Source: Methylobacterium sp. Leaf117
Lineage (GTDB): Bacteria; Pseudomonadota; Alphaproteobacteria; Rhizobiales; Beijerinckiaceae
Reading direction: 5' to 3'
DNA length: 64,000 bases
NCBI RefSeq assembly: GCF_001422985.1
Contig: NZ_LMNL01000012.1
Span: 3,096 to 67,095 of the forward strand
Positions within the stretch are counted from its first letter, which is position 1, and every line of letters begins with the position of its first letter. The notes beneath the pieces are model-generated. The model saw only the letters and a program-made list of their open reading frames with translations. It did no database searches and was not told the origin of the DNA. Shown piece after piece: positions 33,575-42,511 of this stretch. A program made the position numbers and the translations under genes.

Positions 33575-33945
33575 GCCTCGTCGCCCCCAGCCCCGCTCAT
33601 GCTTTTTTTAAGCAGACGGTTCTCCAGCACGAGATCAGCCACGACCTCCTTCAGCGCCCCCGTCTCGCGGCGCAGATCTCGCACCTCGTCCGTCGTTGCC
33701 GCGCGCGCCGTGTTGCCAGACAGGCGCTTCTTGCCCGCCTCCAGGAACTCCTTGGACCAGCCGTAGTACATCGGGGCGGCGATCCCCTCGCGCCGGCACA
33801 GCTCGGCAATGCTGTCCTCGCCGCGAAAGCCTTCCAGTACGACGCGGATCTTCTCCTCGGACGAGAACTGTCGACGTGTGGCCCGACGGATGTCCTTGAT
33901 CACCGCTTCTGCCGGCTTCTTGGCCGGTCCGGATGTCTGCTTCAT
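33571..33945 (-). CDS. IS3-family OrfA (HTH) transposase subunit
   Basis: 124 residues, apparently intact. It carries the HTH_Tnp_1 pattern (RQFSSEEKIRVVLEGFRGED, then SIAELCRREGIAAPMYYGW) and a C-terminal leucine-zipper-like helix (REVVADL-type: LKEVVADLVLENRLLKKS) as in IS911/IS3 OrfA proteins. It binds the terminal repeats together with OrfB. Followed by orfB with a four-base overlap. Confidence 0.88.
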   Translation of the reverse strand: MKQTSGPAKKPAEAVIKDIRRATRRQFSSEEKIRVVLEGFRGEDSIAELCRREGIAAPMYYGWSKEFLEAGKKRLSGNTARAATTDEVRDLRRETGALKEVVADLVLENRLLKKSMSGAGGDEA

Positions 33946-34033
33946 CTTCGCTCCTCAGGGGCTACGATGAACCAGCCATCCTCCGTTCGTGAAGACCCTC
34001 AATCGGTCCCACAGGTGCTGACGTCGGACAATC

Positions 34034-35569
34034 ATGGGCTACACCCTCGACGAGGTTCGCGGGCGCCATCATGGCCTCTTCGTCGAGGCCGGGTATCGGG
34101 ACAGCCGCGCCTACGCCGCGTTCTGGGAGGGTCTGCGTTCGGGCAGATCGGAAGTCGCGGCGTTCAAGCGTCTCGCCAAGGACGGCAAGGCGGTCTGGAT
34201 CCAGGGTTCCTACAACCCGATCCGCAATGCGGCCGGCGACGTCACCGGCGTGCTCAAGTACGCCACCGATGTGACGGCGCAAACATTCGAGGCCAACGCC
34301 CTTCGCGGACAGGTCGATGCCATCCGCAAGTCGCAGGCGGTGATCAGCTTCGACCTCGATGGACGCATCCTCGAGGCGAACGCCAACTTCCTGGCCGCCG
34401 TCGGCTATGCGGCCGCGGAGGTCGTCGGCCACCATCACGGCATGTTCCTCGACCCGGAGCATCGCGCGAGCCCCGAATACGCCCGTTTCTGGGAGGCGCT
34501 TCGCCGCGGCGAGCGCCAGGCCGGGCAGTTCCGCCGCCTCGGCAAGGGCGGCCGCGAGGTCTGGATCGAGGCCAGCTACAACCCCGTGCTCGATGCCGAC
34601 GGACGACCCGTCCAGATCACCAAGTTCGCCATCGATGTCACCGCCCAAGTCGAGCAGCGTGACAAGGTCAGGCGAATGGAGGAGGAAACGGCGAGGGACC
34701 GCGTCGCCGCCGAAGCGCGCCACAAGGCGGACCTTCTGCGCCTCGCCGACGGGTTCGAGCAGACGGTCGGGGCCGTCCTGGCCTCCGTCGCGTCCGCCGC
34801 CACGGAACTTCAGGCGACGGCTTCGAGCATGTCGGGGATCGCGACCGAGACCGCCCAGCAATCGACCGCGGTGGCCGCGGCGGCCAGTCAGGCCGCCGCC
34901 AATGTCGGCACGGTTGCGGCGGCTGCGGAAGAGCTCGGGGCTTCGGTCAACGAGATCGGGAGGCAGGTCGCCGGTTCCGAGCACCTTGCCGGCCAGGCGG
35001 TGGCGGAGGCACAGCAAACCGCGGACCTCGTCCAGGAACTCAGCGATGCCGTGCGCAAGATCGGGGACGTCGTCGCCATGATCTCGGCCATTGCGAGCCA
35101 GACCAACCTGCTGGCGCTCAACGCCACCATCGAGGCGGCGCGGGCCGGGGAAGCAGGGCGCGGGTTTGCGGTGGTCGCGTCCGAAGTGAAGGAACTCGCC
35201 AACCAGACCGCCCGGGCCACGGACGAGATCACGGGCCAGATCGGCCGCATCCAGGGGGCGACGGGCAGCGCCGTCAGCGCCATCGACGGCATCCGGCGCC
35301 GCATTCAGGAAATCAACGGCGTCGCGGGGTCGATCGCCGCAGCCGTTCAGCAACAGGGGGCGGCGACCCAGGAGATCGTGCGCAACGTGACGGAGGCCGC
35401 CACCGGGACGGGCGAGGTGACGAGCAACGTGTCGGGTGTCGCCCGCGCGGCCGAAGAGACGGGGGCCGCGGCCACCCAGGTCCTGACCGCCGCCTCGGAC
35501 CTCTCGCGCCAGTCCGAGCACCTGGATGGCGAGGTCAGTCGGTTCCTTGCCAAGATCCGCGCGGCGTGA
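34034..35569 (+). CDS. Soluble PAS-PAS chemoreceptor, N-terminally truncated
   Basis: 511 residues from ATG 34034, directly at the IS boundary; an in-frame TGA at 34019 lies in the IS. The first PAS domain lacks its start (it opens at [20 protein letters not shown], which is mid-domain). The second PAS is complete ([20 protein letters not shown] to about residue 210). The methyl-accepting signalling domain follows, with the hairpin tip [20 protein letters not shown] and [19 protein letters not shown]. No membrane segment, so cytoplasmic. Related receptors in this genus have two or more PAS domains; here the first has lost about 35-40 residues. It may still be made but its first sensor is probably dead. 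Confidence 0.85.
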   Translation: MGYTLDEVRGRHHGLFVEAGYRDSRAYAAFWEGLRSGRSEVAAFKRLAKDGKAVWIQGSYNPIRNAAGDVTGVLKYATDVTAQTFEANALRGQVDAIRKSQAVISFDLDGRILEANANFLAAVGYAAAEVVGHHHGMFLDPEHRASPEYARFWEALRRGERQAGQFRRLGKGGREVWIEASYNPVLDADGRPVQITKFAIDVTAQVEQRDKVRRMEEETARDRVAAEARHKADLLRLADGFEQTVGAVLASVASAATELQATASSMSGIATETAQQSTAVAAAASQAAANVGTVAAAAEELGASVNEIGRQVAGSEHLAGQAVAEAQQTADLVQELSDAVRKIGDVVAMISAIASQTNLLALNATIEAARAGEAGRGFAVVASEVKELANQTARATDEITGQIGRIQGATGSAVSAIDGIRRRIQEINGVAGSIAAAVQQQGAATQEIVRNVTEAATGTGEVTSNVSGVARAAEETGAAATQVLTAASDLSRQSEHLDGEVSRFLAKIRAA

Positions 35570-35576
35570 GGGGGCC

Positions 35577-35891
35577 ATGACCGAGATGCTCATCCTCCCC
35601 GTCGATCTGTCCCCGAGCGGCATGAGTCGCTTGGGAGCCCAGCTCGAACGGGAGATCCAGGCCGGCAGGGATCTCGGCTCGCGCCACGGCCAGATTGCCT
35701 GCCTGTCCGAGGCGATCATGCGCTCGGTGGAAGGCTTGCGGGAGGCCGTGATCCTGCTTGCTGCCGACTTGCCGCCCGACGACCCGATGGTCTGTCAGCT
35801 CAGAGATGCGGCGGCAAACATGACGCGGCTTGCGAAGGCCGTCATGGATTACGCGGCCCTTCACGGCCCCATCACCAGACCCGGCACCTGA
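35577..35891 (+). CDS. Hypothetical protein next to a chemoreceptor
   Basis: 104 residues from ATG 35577, seven bp after the receptor stop, with GAGGGGG upstream. Helical composition (LREAVILLAADLPPDDPMVC). No motif recognised. The tight spacing suggests co-transcription with the receptor and possibly a chemotaxis-linked role, but this is inference. Confidence 0.55.
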   Translation: MTEMLILPVDLSPSGMSRLGAQLEREIQAGRDLGSRHGQIACLSEAIMRSVEGLREAVILLAADLPPDDPMVCQLRDAAANMTRLAKAVMDYAALHGPITRPGT

Positions 35892-36151
35892 CGCCGGACC
35901 AGACACGGGCGTTGGGCCAAAAATCGGTCGTCGGACATCGCCCCCGATGTGGGGTCCTTTCGCCCTGCATCCGGGTCGCCGCGGATCGCGCCGCATATCA
36001 CGCCTCTGGATATCGAGAGCCGCGTGAGACGCTGTCGACACCAGGGGGGGAGGGCCGCCCCGTCTCCACCGCGCGTCGATGGGGGCGTGCCGGTCGATCC
36101 CGGACAGCCAGTGTCCCGCCGGACTGCGACCAAGTTTGGGACAACCGAGCC

Positions 36152-37258
36152 TCAGGCCTCCCGCACCCCAGGCTTCACCCCATCCTCGAACGTGAACTCG
36201 ACCCCGGCCTTCTCGAGGGCACGGCGGACCGCGATGGCCGTATCGTTCCGGGTCCGGATGGACGAGTTCGGATCTTCCAAGCGATTGATGGTCGAGACCG
36301 AGACGTTCGACAATTGGGCAAGATCCTCCTTCGACAGTCCGGCAAAGGCGCGCGCTGCGCGAATCTGGCCCGGGGTCGGCAGCTCGTCACCCGGCGGAGG
36401 GGAGGCGGACGTGCCCCGGGGCGCGGAACTGCGGGCGGTACCTTCGGACGAGCCGTAGCGGTTGCGCCCGGGTACGTTGAGGCAGACGCCGACCCATTCC
36501 CGGACCGAGCCGTCCTTGTTGAGCACCGGTGCGCCGCGGGCATTGAACCATCGATAGATGCCATCGGCGCAGAGCACGCGGTAATCGGTGTTGTAAGGAG
36601 CGGTATGCTCGACGGCCGTCACCCAGGCCGCCTGGGTGCGGGGGCGGTCGTCGGGATGCACCGCGTCGAGCCAACCGAAGCCCTGCATCTGGCTATGGCT
36701 CTGCCCCGTCAGCGCCATCCACTGAGGCATCTCGCTCGGCTCGCCGTTGGCCTTGTTGATCCAGAACACCGTGGCGGTGGCGGCGATCAGCGCGTTGAGC
36801 CGGTCATGCCGCTGCATCAGCGCGTTCATGGTGTCGTGCTGCGCGGTCACATCGAACACCACGCCCATGCCGTGGCTCGGTGCGCCGTCCGGACCCAGAA
36901 TGGCCTCGGCATGGTGGAGGATCCAGCGCTGGGTCCGGTCGGGCCGGATGATCCGGAACTCGCGACTGACCGGCTGGCCCGAGCGCAGCACCGCGATCTG
37001 GTCCCCATGCGTCGCCTGGTCTTCGGGATGGATCATGTCGAGACCGAAGCCGAAGGTCATCTCTGCGGCCGGATCGAGCCCCAGGATGCGGTAGAGTCCG
37101 AGAGAGAGATCCATCCGGTCGGCCCGAAGATCGGCGGACCAGAAACCCACCTTGCCCGTGTCCTCGATGAGCTTGAGGAAATGCCGCGACGAGAACGCCC
37201 GGGGCGCAGAGGCTATCCCGCCGGAATTGCCGGGCCGCATGAGTGAACGTGTCGGCAT
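36152..37258 (-). CDS. PAS-PAS-HTH fusion regulator
   Basis: 368 residues. PAS 1 at about 28-150 (LIEDTGKVGFWSADLRADRM, ending GMGVVFDVTAQ), PAS 2 at about 155-265 (TATVFWINKANGEPSEM, PQWMALTGQSHSQMQGFGWL, FNARGAPVLNKDG). A C-terminal XRE-type domain at about 298-365 (ARAFAGLSKEDLAQLSNVSV, STINRLEDP and a basic tail with GVEFTFEDG). Such a C-terminus normally occurs as a free-standing 70-residue regulator in alphaproteobacteria. It likely senses a small molecule, redox or light through PAS and controls transcription. The start has a clear gap of 460 bp upstream. Confidence 0.85.
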   Translation of the reverse strand: MPTRSLMRPGNSGGIASAPRAFSSRHFLKLIEDTGKVGFWSADLRADRMDLSLGLYRILGLDPAAEMTFGFGLDMIHPEDQATHGDQIAVLRSGQPVSREFRIIRPDRTQRWILHHAEAILGPDGAPSHGMGVVFDVTAQHDTMNALMQRHDRLNALIAATATVFWINKANGEPSEMPQWMALTGQSHSQMQGFGWLDAVHPDDRPRTQAAWVTAVEHTAPYNTDYRVLCADGIYRWFNARGAPVLNKDGSVREWVGVCLNVPGRNRYGSSEGTARSSAPRGTSASPPPGDELPTPGQIRAARAFAGLSKEDLAQLSNVSVSTINRLEDPNSSIRTRNDTAIAVRRALEKAGVEFTFEDGVKPGVREA

Positions 37259-37720
37259 CGCTGGTCCTCGGATCGCCCACTCGCACCCGATCGGGGCATG
37301 AAATAGTTCAAGTCATGAATTTGGTGCTCGGACTCTTAAGAGAAACGAATTGGCCCACGCTGAAGTTGTAAATTCGCTGACGATGTCAGGGAAGTGCCTT
37401 TGCCGGATCCAGAAAGGCCGACATGGCGTAGAAAGTCCGTTGGCACGCGCACCGATCGCAAATCCGGTCGGGGCTTTGGGTGCGGAACCAGGAGCGTTTT
37501 AAGAATTCACTGGGCGGCTCCCACCGGTCCATCCCATTATGAAATAGAACCTTCCTGATTCTGGCGATCGATCGAAGCCGCCATGACGATGAAACGATAG
37601 ATGCCATGACACTTGCACGATGCAGGCGGAATTCGCAGATCGGATCGAGGCTTCGTCAGCAGGGGTCGTCACCCTTCGTCGCATGATGGCGGCTCGTCCA
37701 TCGAATGAAAGAAATGCTCG
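37259..37720. other. Intergenic, AT-richer, no gene seen
   Basis: 462 bp between the divergent PAS-HTH gene and the broken receptor. Sequence around 37300-37350 is AT-rich (for example CTCTTAAGAG at 37331-37340, a perfect palindrome) and may be a promoter. No plausible gene. Confidence 0.4.
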
Positions 37721-38427
37721 ATGGTCTTCGGTAGCCATGCGCGGATTTCCAAGCTCAACGCGCTCGACGATTCTCAGGCGCTCATCGCGTTCGACCTCGA
37801 CGGCAAGGTCGTCACCGCCAACAAGACCTTCCTGGACGCGCTGGGCTATCGTCTGGCCGAAATCCGGGGTCGCCATCATTCCATGTCCGTCGGTCCGGCC
37901 GAGCGGGAGGGCGACGATGATCGTCTTTTCTGGGAAGCCTTGGCCGCGGCGAGTTCCAGGCGGCCGCGTACAAGCGTATCGGCCATGGGGGCGGGAGGTC
38001 TGGATTGAGGCCAGCTACAATCCCCTGATCGGACCTAGGGGCAAGCTCAGCGGTGCGAGTCGGTGAGGCCGGTCGGGGGTTCGCCGTCATACCCGCCGAG
38101 GTGAAGAGCCTCGCGGCCCAGACCGCAAAGGCCACCGAAAGTATCGCTCGTCAGATCGCCGAGACGCAGTCGGCCGCGCACGTGGCCGCGACCGCCATTG
38201 CGGGCATCGGCGGAACCATCGGTGAGATCAATGCACTCTCGGCCGCGATCTCGACGGCCATTGAGCAGCAGGCGGCGGTCGCCGGGAAGATGTCCGCGAA
38301 CATGCTGGCGATGATCAGCGCAGTCACCGAGATGAGCCTGAGTGTCGGGTTGACCGCCGCGTCGACTTGGGAGGTCGATGCGTCGATCCGCCTGGTTCGC
38401 GAGGCCTCGCGGAACATAACGGCGTGA
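37721..38427 (+). pseudogene. Chemoreceptor pseudogene with deletion and frameshifts
   Basis: Starts like a typical PAS receptor of this family (MVFGSHARISKLNALDDSQA, then LIAFDLDGKVVTANKTFLDA and RGRHHSM). The PAS part then changes frame at about 37945 (GEFQAAAYKRIGH in another frame) and again near 37990 ([18 protein letters not shown]). About 38050 it jumps to the end of the signalling domain ([20 protein letters not shown], then QTAKATESIARQIAE). The whole middle, including the signalling tip, is missing. Not functional. Confidence 0.8.
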
Positions 38428-38603
38428 GCGCCGCGCCGGACGGTTCCTGACGAGGAGCACGCCTGCCGTAACCACCGCGGACGCCGTGGTCCGCCTCCAA
38501 CGTGACCCTGGCGAAGTGGCGATATCGGGAACACGGCTGACGGACGCTGAAGCGGGGTTAGACGGCCTCAGGGTCGCGATCATCCGTGCGCGCTGCAACA
38601 AAT

Positions 38604-38621
38604 ACACAAACGTTTTTGTGT
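38604..38621. promoter_or_regulatory. Inverted repeat upstream of a PAS-HTH gene
   Basis: ACACAAA and TTTGTGT arms with a CGTT loop (38604-38621), about 100 bp before the start at 38725, in an AT-rich region. Could be an operator or a small hairpin. Confidence 0.4.
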
Positions 38622-38724
38622 CCCGCGGAAAGCATGAAATTCGTTCTTTCTGCGGAATATTGCTTCTAAAACCATTCAAATCTGGCAAATCATTGAACCG
38701 AGCGATGTAATCCCAGGAGACACG

Positions 38725-39405
38725 ATGGGTGGAACCCTGCAGGCCCCGGCCTCGGTCGAGGATCCGAACGAGCTTGCACATGAGCGGTACAGCGCGCTTG
38801 TCCGCGCGGTCGCCACCGTCATCTGGACCGCGACCGCCGACGGGGGGACAAGGGTCGGATCGGACTGGACTGGACTGACCGGCCAGACATCGCGCGAGAT
38901 GGCCGGCTACGGCTGGCTCGACGCCATCCATCCGGACGACCGGCAGCGAACTCGGGAGGCCTGGCGAACGGCGGTCCTGCATCAGGGCATCTACGACACC
39001 GATTACCGCATCCGGTGCGCGGACGGCGTCCACCGCTGGTTCAACGCACGCGGCGCCCCCGTCCTCGCCCGAGACGGCACGATCCGCGAGTGGGTGGGGG
39101 TGTGCTTGCCGATTACGGGCAGCAAGCGGTTCGAGGTTGACCGGGTCTCGGCGGAGGCCGGGCCTGGACGCCTGACGACGGAACAGGTGCGGGGCGCGCG
39201 GGCGATGCTCGGCTGGACCATCGAGCGCCTGGCGGAAGAGGCGGACCTGTCGCCGTCCACGGTTGCGCGCATCGAGGACGCGGCCCGCATCGACAGCGTG
39301 CGTCCATCAAAGGTCGATGCGGTCCGTCGGGCCTTCGAACGGAACGGCGTCATCTTCACCTGGACCACGGGGACACGCGGCGGCCTGTCCCTTCGCGCCG
39401 GATAG
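38725..39405 (+). CDS. PAS-HTH fusion regulator
   Basis: 226 residues. One PAS domain (about 20-135: YSALVRAVATVIWTATADGG, then WTGLTGQTSREMAGYGWLDA and FNARGAPVLARDG, IREWVGVCLPITG). A C-terminal helix-turn-helix follows at about 152-222 (ARAMLGWTIERLAEEADLSP, STVARIED, AVRRAFERNGVIFTWTTG). It is clearly paralogous to the second half of the 36152 gene. The binding site GGAGA is at 38718-38722. The next gene, a diguanylate cyclase, starts 56 bp downstream in the same direction. Confidence 0.82.
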   Translation: MGGTLQAPASVEDPNELAHERYSALVRAVATVIWTATADGGTRVGSDWTGLTGQTSREMAGYGWLDAIHPDDRQRTREAWRTAVLHQGIYDTDYRIRCADGVHRWFNARGAPVLARDGTIREWVGVCLPITGSKRFEVDRVSAEAGPGRLTTEQVRGARAMLGWTIERLAEEADLSPSTVARIEDAARIDSVRPSKVDAVRRAFERNGVIFTWTTGTRGGLSLRAG

Positions 39406-39460
39406 GCTCGACGACCCGATTTCCACAACGGCCAGCAAGGACCATCGTCCATTGATCGAC

Positions 39461-40882
39461 ATGGAAACGACGGAGGCGGTCAACGCGCCAACCGTGAGCG
39501 AGTCCACCTTCGTCAGCCGGAGCGGAACGGCGCTGGCTCTGCTGCTTCCCGCCGCCGGACCGCATCGTCACCCGAGGCTCTCGATCCCGGTCGGGATTGC
39601 CGCCTTCCTCGCCGCTCTCCTCGTGCGAAGCGTCATACACCCCCATCTCCCGCCGGGCTTTCCCTTCATCACGTTCTTCCCGGCCGTCATCCTCTCGGCC
39701 TACCTGTGTGGGGCCTATGCGGGCATCGTCTGCGCAACGCTGTCCGGGCTTGCAGCTTGGTACTGCTTCATGCCGGGCCAGTACGCGTTCGCACTGAACG
39801 GCTCCGTCATCACCGCCATGGCGCTCTATACCTTCGTTGTCGGCATCGACATCCTGTTGATCCACTTCATGCAGAGCGCGGTGGCAGACCTGATCAAGGC
39901 CGAAGTCGCCGGCCGGTCCCTCCTCGACCAGCGGCGGCGCCTCGTTTCCGAACTGCGGCGGGAGACCGAGCGCCGTCTGCTGCACGAGCGGATGGCCGAC
40001 CAGTCCCTTCTGCTCGACCTCGCGCTGAAGGCCGCCGATGCCGGGACTTGGCACTACAGCGTGACCAGCGGGCGAGCCCTGTTGTCCGCCGAGATGGCAC
40101 GCCAGCACGGCTTCGGCGACGACGAGATCGAGATCGACGTGAGACGGGACTGGCGGCCTCTCATCCACGCGGACGATGCGGACCGTACCCTGACCGACCT
40201 CGACCTCGCCATTGAAGCGCGCGGGACATTCGTGTCCGACTTCCGCATCCTCCGGCCCACGGGCGACACGCGCTGGCTGAGTTGTATCGGACGGGTCGTG
40301 GTCGGCGAGGGGGGCGATCCGGAATGGGTCGTCGGTCTGACCCTCGACGTCACAGCCCGGAAACTGGCTGAGCGTCGCAGCGAACATCTCGCGCGGCATG
40401 ATCCGCTCACCGGCCTCGCCAACCGCATGCAGTTCCAGGAACGATTCCTCCAGGAGCTGGCGTTGGTCCGGCGCGGCGGGCCGCCATTCGCCCTGCTGTG
40501 CCTCGACCTCGACCGGTTCAAAGCGGTCAACGACACCCTCGGACACGCCGCGGGCGACACCCTGCTGACGATGGTGGCGGATCGGCTGCGCTCCGTCGTC
40601 CGGATCGAGGATACCGTGGCGCGGCTGGGCGGCGACGAGTTCGTCATCATTCAGACCGGGGCGGCCTGCACGGACGACATCGATACCCTCGCCGGCCGGA
40701 TCGCCCAGGCCATCGAGGTGCCCATGGTCATCGAGGGGCACCCCGTCGATGTCGGGGTCAGCATCGGCATCGCGCTGGTCCCCCTGGACGGCGAGGACCC
40801 CGACACGGTCTATCGGATGGCGGACCGTGCTCTCTACCGCGCCAAGACGGACGGCGGAGGCACCCATCGTCGAGCAACGTAG
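39461..40882 (+). CDS. DUF4118-PAS-GGDEF diguanylate cyclase
   Basis: 473 residues from ATG 39461. The N-terminus holds about four membrane segments in a DUF4118 arrangement ([20 protein letters not shown], then [11 protein letters not shown]). A helical linker leads to a PAS domain (about 180-305) and a C-terminal GGDEF domain with [10 protein letters not shown] and an intact inhibitory RxxD (RIED) five residues before it. It should make c-di-GMP from GTP, tuned by PAS and by product inhibition. No EAL domain. Located directly after the PAS-HTH gene. Confidence 0.88.
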   Translation: METTEAVNAPTVSESTFVSRSGTALALLLPAAGPHRHPRLSIPVGIAAFLAALLVRSVIHPHLPPGFPFITFFPAVILSAYLCGAYAGIVCATLSGLAAWYCFMPGQYAFALNGSVITAMALYTFVVGIDILLIHFMQSAVADLIKAEVAGRSLLDQRRRLVSELRRETERRLLHERMADQSLLLDLALKAADAGTWHYSVTSGRALLSAEMARQHGFGDDEIEIDVRRDWRPLIHADDADRTLTDLDLAIEARGTFVSDFRILRPTGDTRWLSCIGRVVVGEGGDPEWVVGLTLDVTARKLAERRSEHLARHDPLTGLANRMQFQERFLQELALVRRGGPPFALLCLDLDRFKAVNDTLGHAAGDTLLTMVADRLRSVVRIEDTVARLGGDEFVIIQTGAACTDDIDTLAGRIAQAIEVPMVIEGHPVDVGVSIGIALVPLDGEDPDTVYRMADRALYRAKTDGGGTHRRAT

Positions 40883-41061
40883 GCGTTCCCCTCAGACGAC
40901 CGGGTGAACCAGCGCGGCGATCCTGCCGATCACGTCCTCGATACCTGACGAACACGCGGGCCTGTCGCGCCACGACGACGCGGCGGGTTTGCGGAGGCCG
41001 GTCCCAGGCCTTAAGTCGGGGTTACGCGCCGGCGTCTTGCGGGCGAATCCCGTGGATTGTC

Positions 41062-42024
41062 ATGGCCGTCGTCCTCGATCTTCTGCGCAATGATCAGCGC
41101 CCGCGCCACCCCGAGAAGGCGCATCGCCCGGACAAGCCGATCCAGCGCAAGCCCGATTGGATTCGCGTCAAGGCGCCTGGCTCGAAGGGCTGGGAGGACA
41201 CGCGCAAGATCGTGCACGAGCACGGTCTGGTCACGGTCTGCGAAGAGGCGGGCTGCCCCAATATCGGCGAGTGCTGGGAGAAGAAGCACGCCACCTTCAT
41301 GATCATGGGCGACACCTGCACGCGAGCCTGCGCCTTCTGTAACGTCCGCACCGGCCTGCCCGAAGGCCTCGACGCGAGCGAGCCCGACAAGGTCGCGGAT
41401 TCGGTGGCCAAGCTCGGCCTGCACCACGTGGTGATCACCTCGGTGGATCGCGACGACCTGGCGGATGGCGGGGCCGAGCATTTCGCCCGTACCATCCGGG
41501 CGATCCGGGCGCGCAGCCCGGCCACCACCATCGAGGTGCTGACCCCGGACTTCCTGCGCAAACCCGGCGCCCTCGAAATCGTGGTCGCCGCCCGCCCCGA
41601 CGTCTTCAACCACAATATGGAGACGGTGCCGGGCAATTACCTCACGGTCCGCCCCGGCGCGCGCTACTTCCACTCGGTGCGCCTGCTTCAACGCGTGAAG
41701 GAACTCGACCCGACCATCTTCACCAAGTCCGGCATCATGGTCGGTCTCGGCGAGGAGCGGAACGAGGTGGTCCAGCTCATGGACGACCTGCGCTCGGCGG
41801 ATGTCGACTTCCTGACCATCGGCCAGTACCTCCAGCCGACCAAGAAACACCACGCGGTGGTGCGCTTCATGCCCCCGGACGAGTTCAAGGGCCTGGAGAC
41901 CACCGCCTACACCAAGGGCTTCCTGCTCGTTTCCGCAACGCCCCTGACCCGCTCCTCCCACCACGCCGGTGAGGATTTCGCAAAGCTGAAAGCGGCCCGT
42001 CTCGCCCGCATCGCCAACGCCTGA
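41062..42024 (+). CDS. lipA: Lipoyl synthase
   Basis: 320 residues. A radical-SAM enzyme that inserts two sulfurs into octanoyl-protein to make lipoate. The auxiliary cluster cysteines [12 protein letters not shown] and the radical-[11 protein letters not shown] are both present, with [17 protein letters not shown] and the C-terminal [10 protein letters not shown]. Length and start (ATG 41062) match the family. Followed six bp later by the COQ10/RatA-like gene, a common alphaproteobacterial pair. Confidence 0.97.
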   Translation: MAVVLDLLRNDQRPRHPEKAHRPDKPIQRKPDWIRVKAPGSKGWEDTRKIVHEHGLVTVCEEAGCPNIGECWEKKHATFMIMGDTCTRACAFCNVRTGLPEGLDASEPDKVADSVAKLGLHHVVITSVDRDDLADGGAEHFARTIRAIRARSPATTIEVLTPDFLRKPGALEIVVAARPDVFNHNMETVPGNYLTVRPGARYFHSVRLLQRVKELDPTIFTKSGIMVGLGEERNEVVQLMDDLRSADVDFLTIGQYLQPTKKHHAVVRFMPPDEFKGLETTAYTKGFLLVSATPLTRSSHHAGEDFAKLKAARLARIANA

Positions 42025-42030
42025 GTCTCG

Positions 42031-42486
42031 ATGCCCTCATTTCGGATCAACCGCGCGGTGCGGCACTCGCCGCGCCAGATGTATGACCTCGTGGCCGACG
42101 TGGAACGCTACCCGGAATTTCTGCCGCTCTGCGAATCCCTGCGTGTGCTGCGGCGCCAGCCGGGGCCGGACGGCACCGAAGTGCTCGTGGCTGAGATGGG
42201 CGTCGGCTACAAGGCCATCCGCGAGCGCTTCACCACGCGCGTCACCCTTGACCCCGACAACCTGCGCATCGTCGCTGAATACATCGACGGTCCGTTCCGC
42301 CACCTGGAGAACCGCTGGGCCTTCAAGCCCGGCGAGGGCGATACTTGCACCGTCGATTTCTTCATCACCTACGAGTTCAAGAGCCGGACTCTTGGGCTGC
42401 TCATGGGCACGATGTTCGACCGCGCCTTCCGCAAGTTCACCGACGCCTTCGAGGCACGGGCCAACCGGGTCTACGGCGCCGCCTGA
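42031..42486 (+). CDS. COQ10/RatA-like START-fold protein
   Basis: 151 residues of the polyketide-cyclase/START-like fold. The N-terminus (FRINRAVRHSPRQMYDLVAD, then VERYPEFLPLCE) and C-terminus (TLGLLMGTMFDRAFRKFTDA) are typical. In alphaproteobacteria this protein is usually regarded as a coenzyme-Q binding COQ10 homologue; homologues are also named RatA toxin. The position next to lipA is conserved in many genomes. A toxin role should not be assumed here since no partner is present. Confidence 0.9.
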   Translation: MPSFRINRAVRHSPRQMYDLVADVERYPEFLPLCESLRVLRRQPGPDGTEVLVAEMGVGYKAIRERFTTRVTLDPDNLRIVAEYIDGPFRHLENRWAFKPGEGDTCTVDFFITYEFKSRTLGLLMGTMFDRAFRKFTDAFEARANRVYGAA

Positions 42487-42511
42487 GCCGCACCGTCGAT
42501 TCATCCGTCCG

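Larger units (their letters stand above)
32519..34031 (-). mobile_element. IS3-family insertion sequence, inactivated
   Basis: About 1.5 kb with orfA (33571-33945) and orfB (32574-33574), both leftward, coupled by ATGA. Ends are estimated: the flanking genes stop resembling themselves at about 32518 and 34031, and short partly complementary ends are seen (TTGGACAGTC at the left; the reverse complement of the right end begins TGTCCGACGTC). No target-site duplication is evident. The flanks belong to two different genes, which points to a deletion next to the element. orfB has two lesions, so this copy cannot transpose by itself. Confidence 0.8.

Noticed and set aside
42031..42486. RatA toxin of a toxin-antitoxin system
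   Set aside because: The fold is shared with COQ10; location next to lipA and lack of a partner favour the coenzyme-Q related role.
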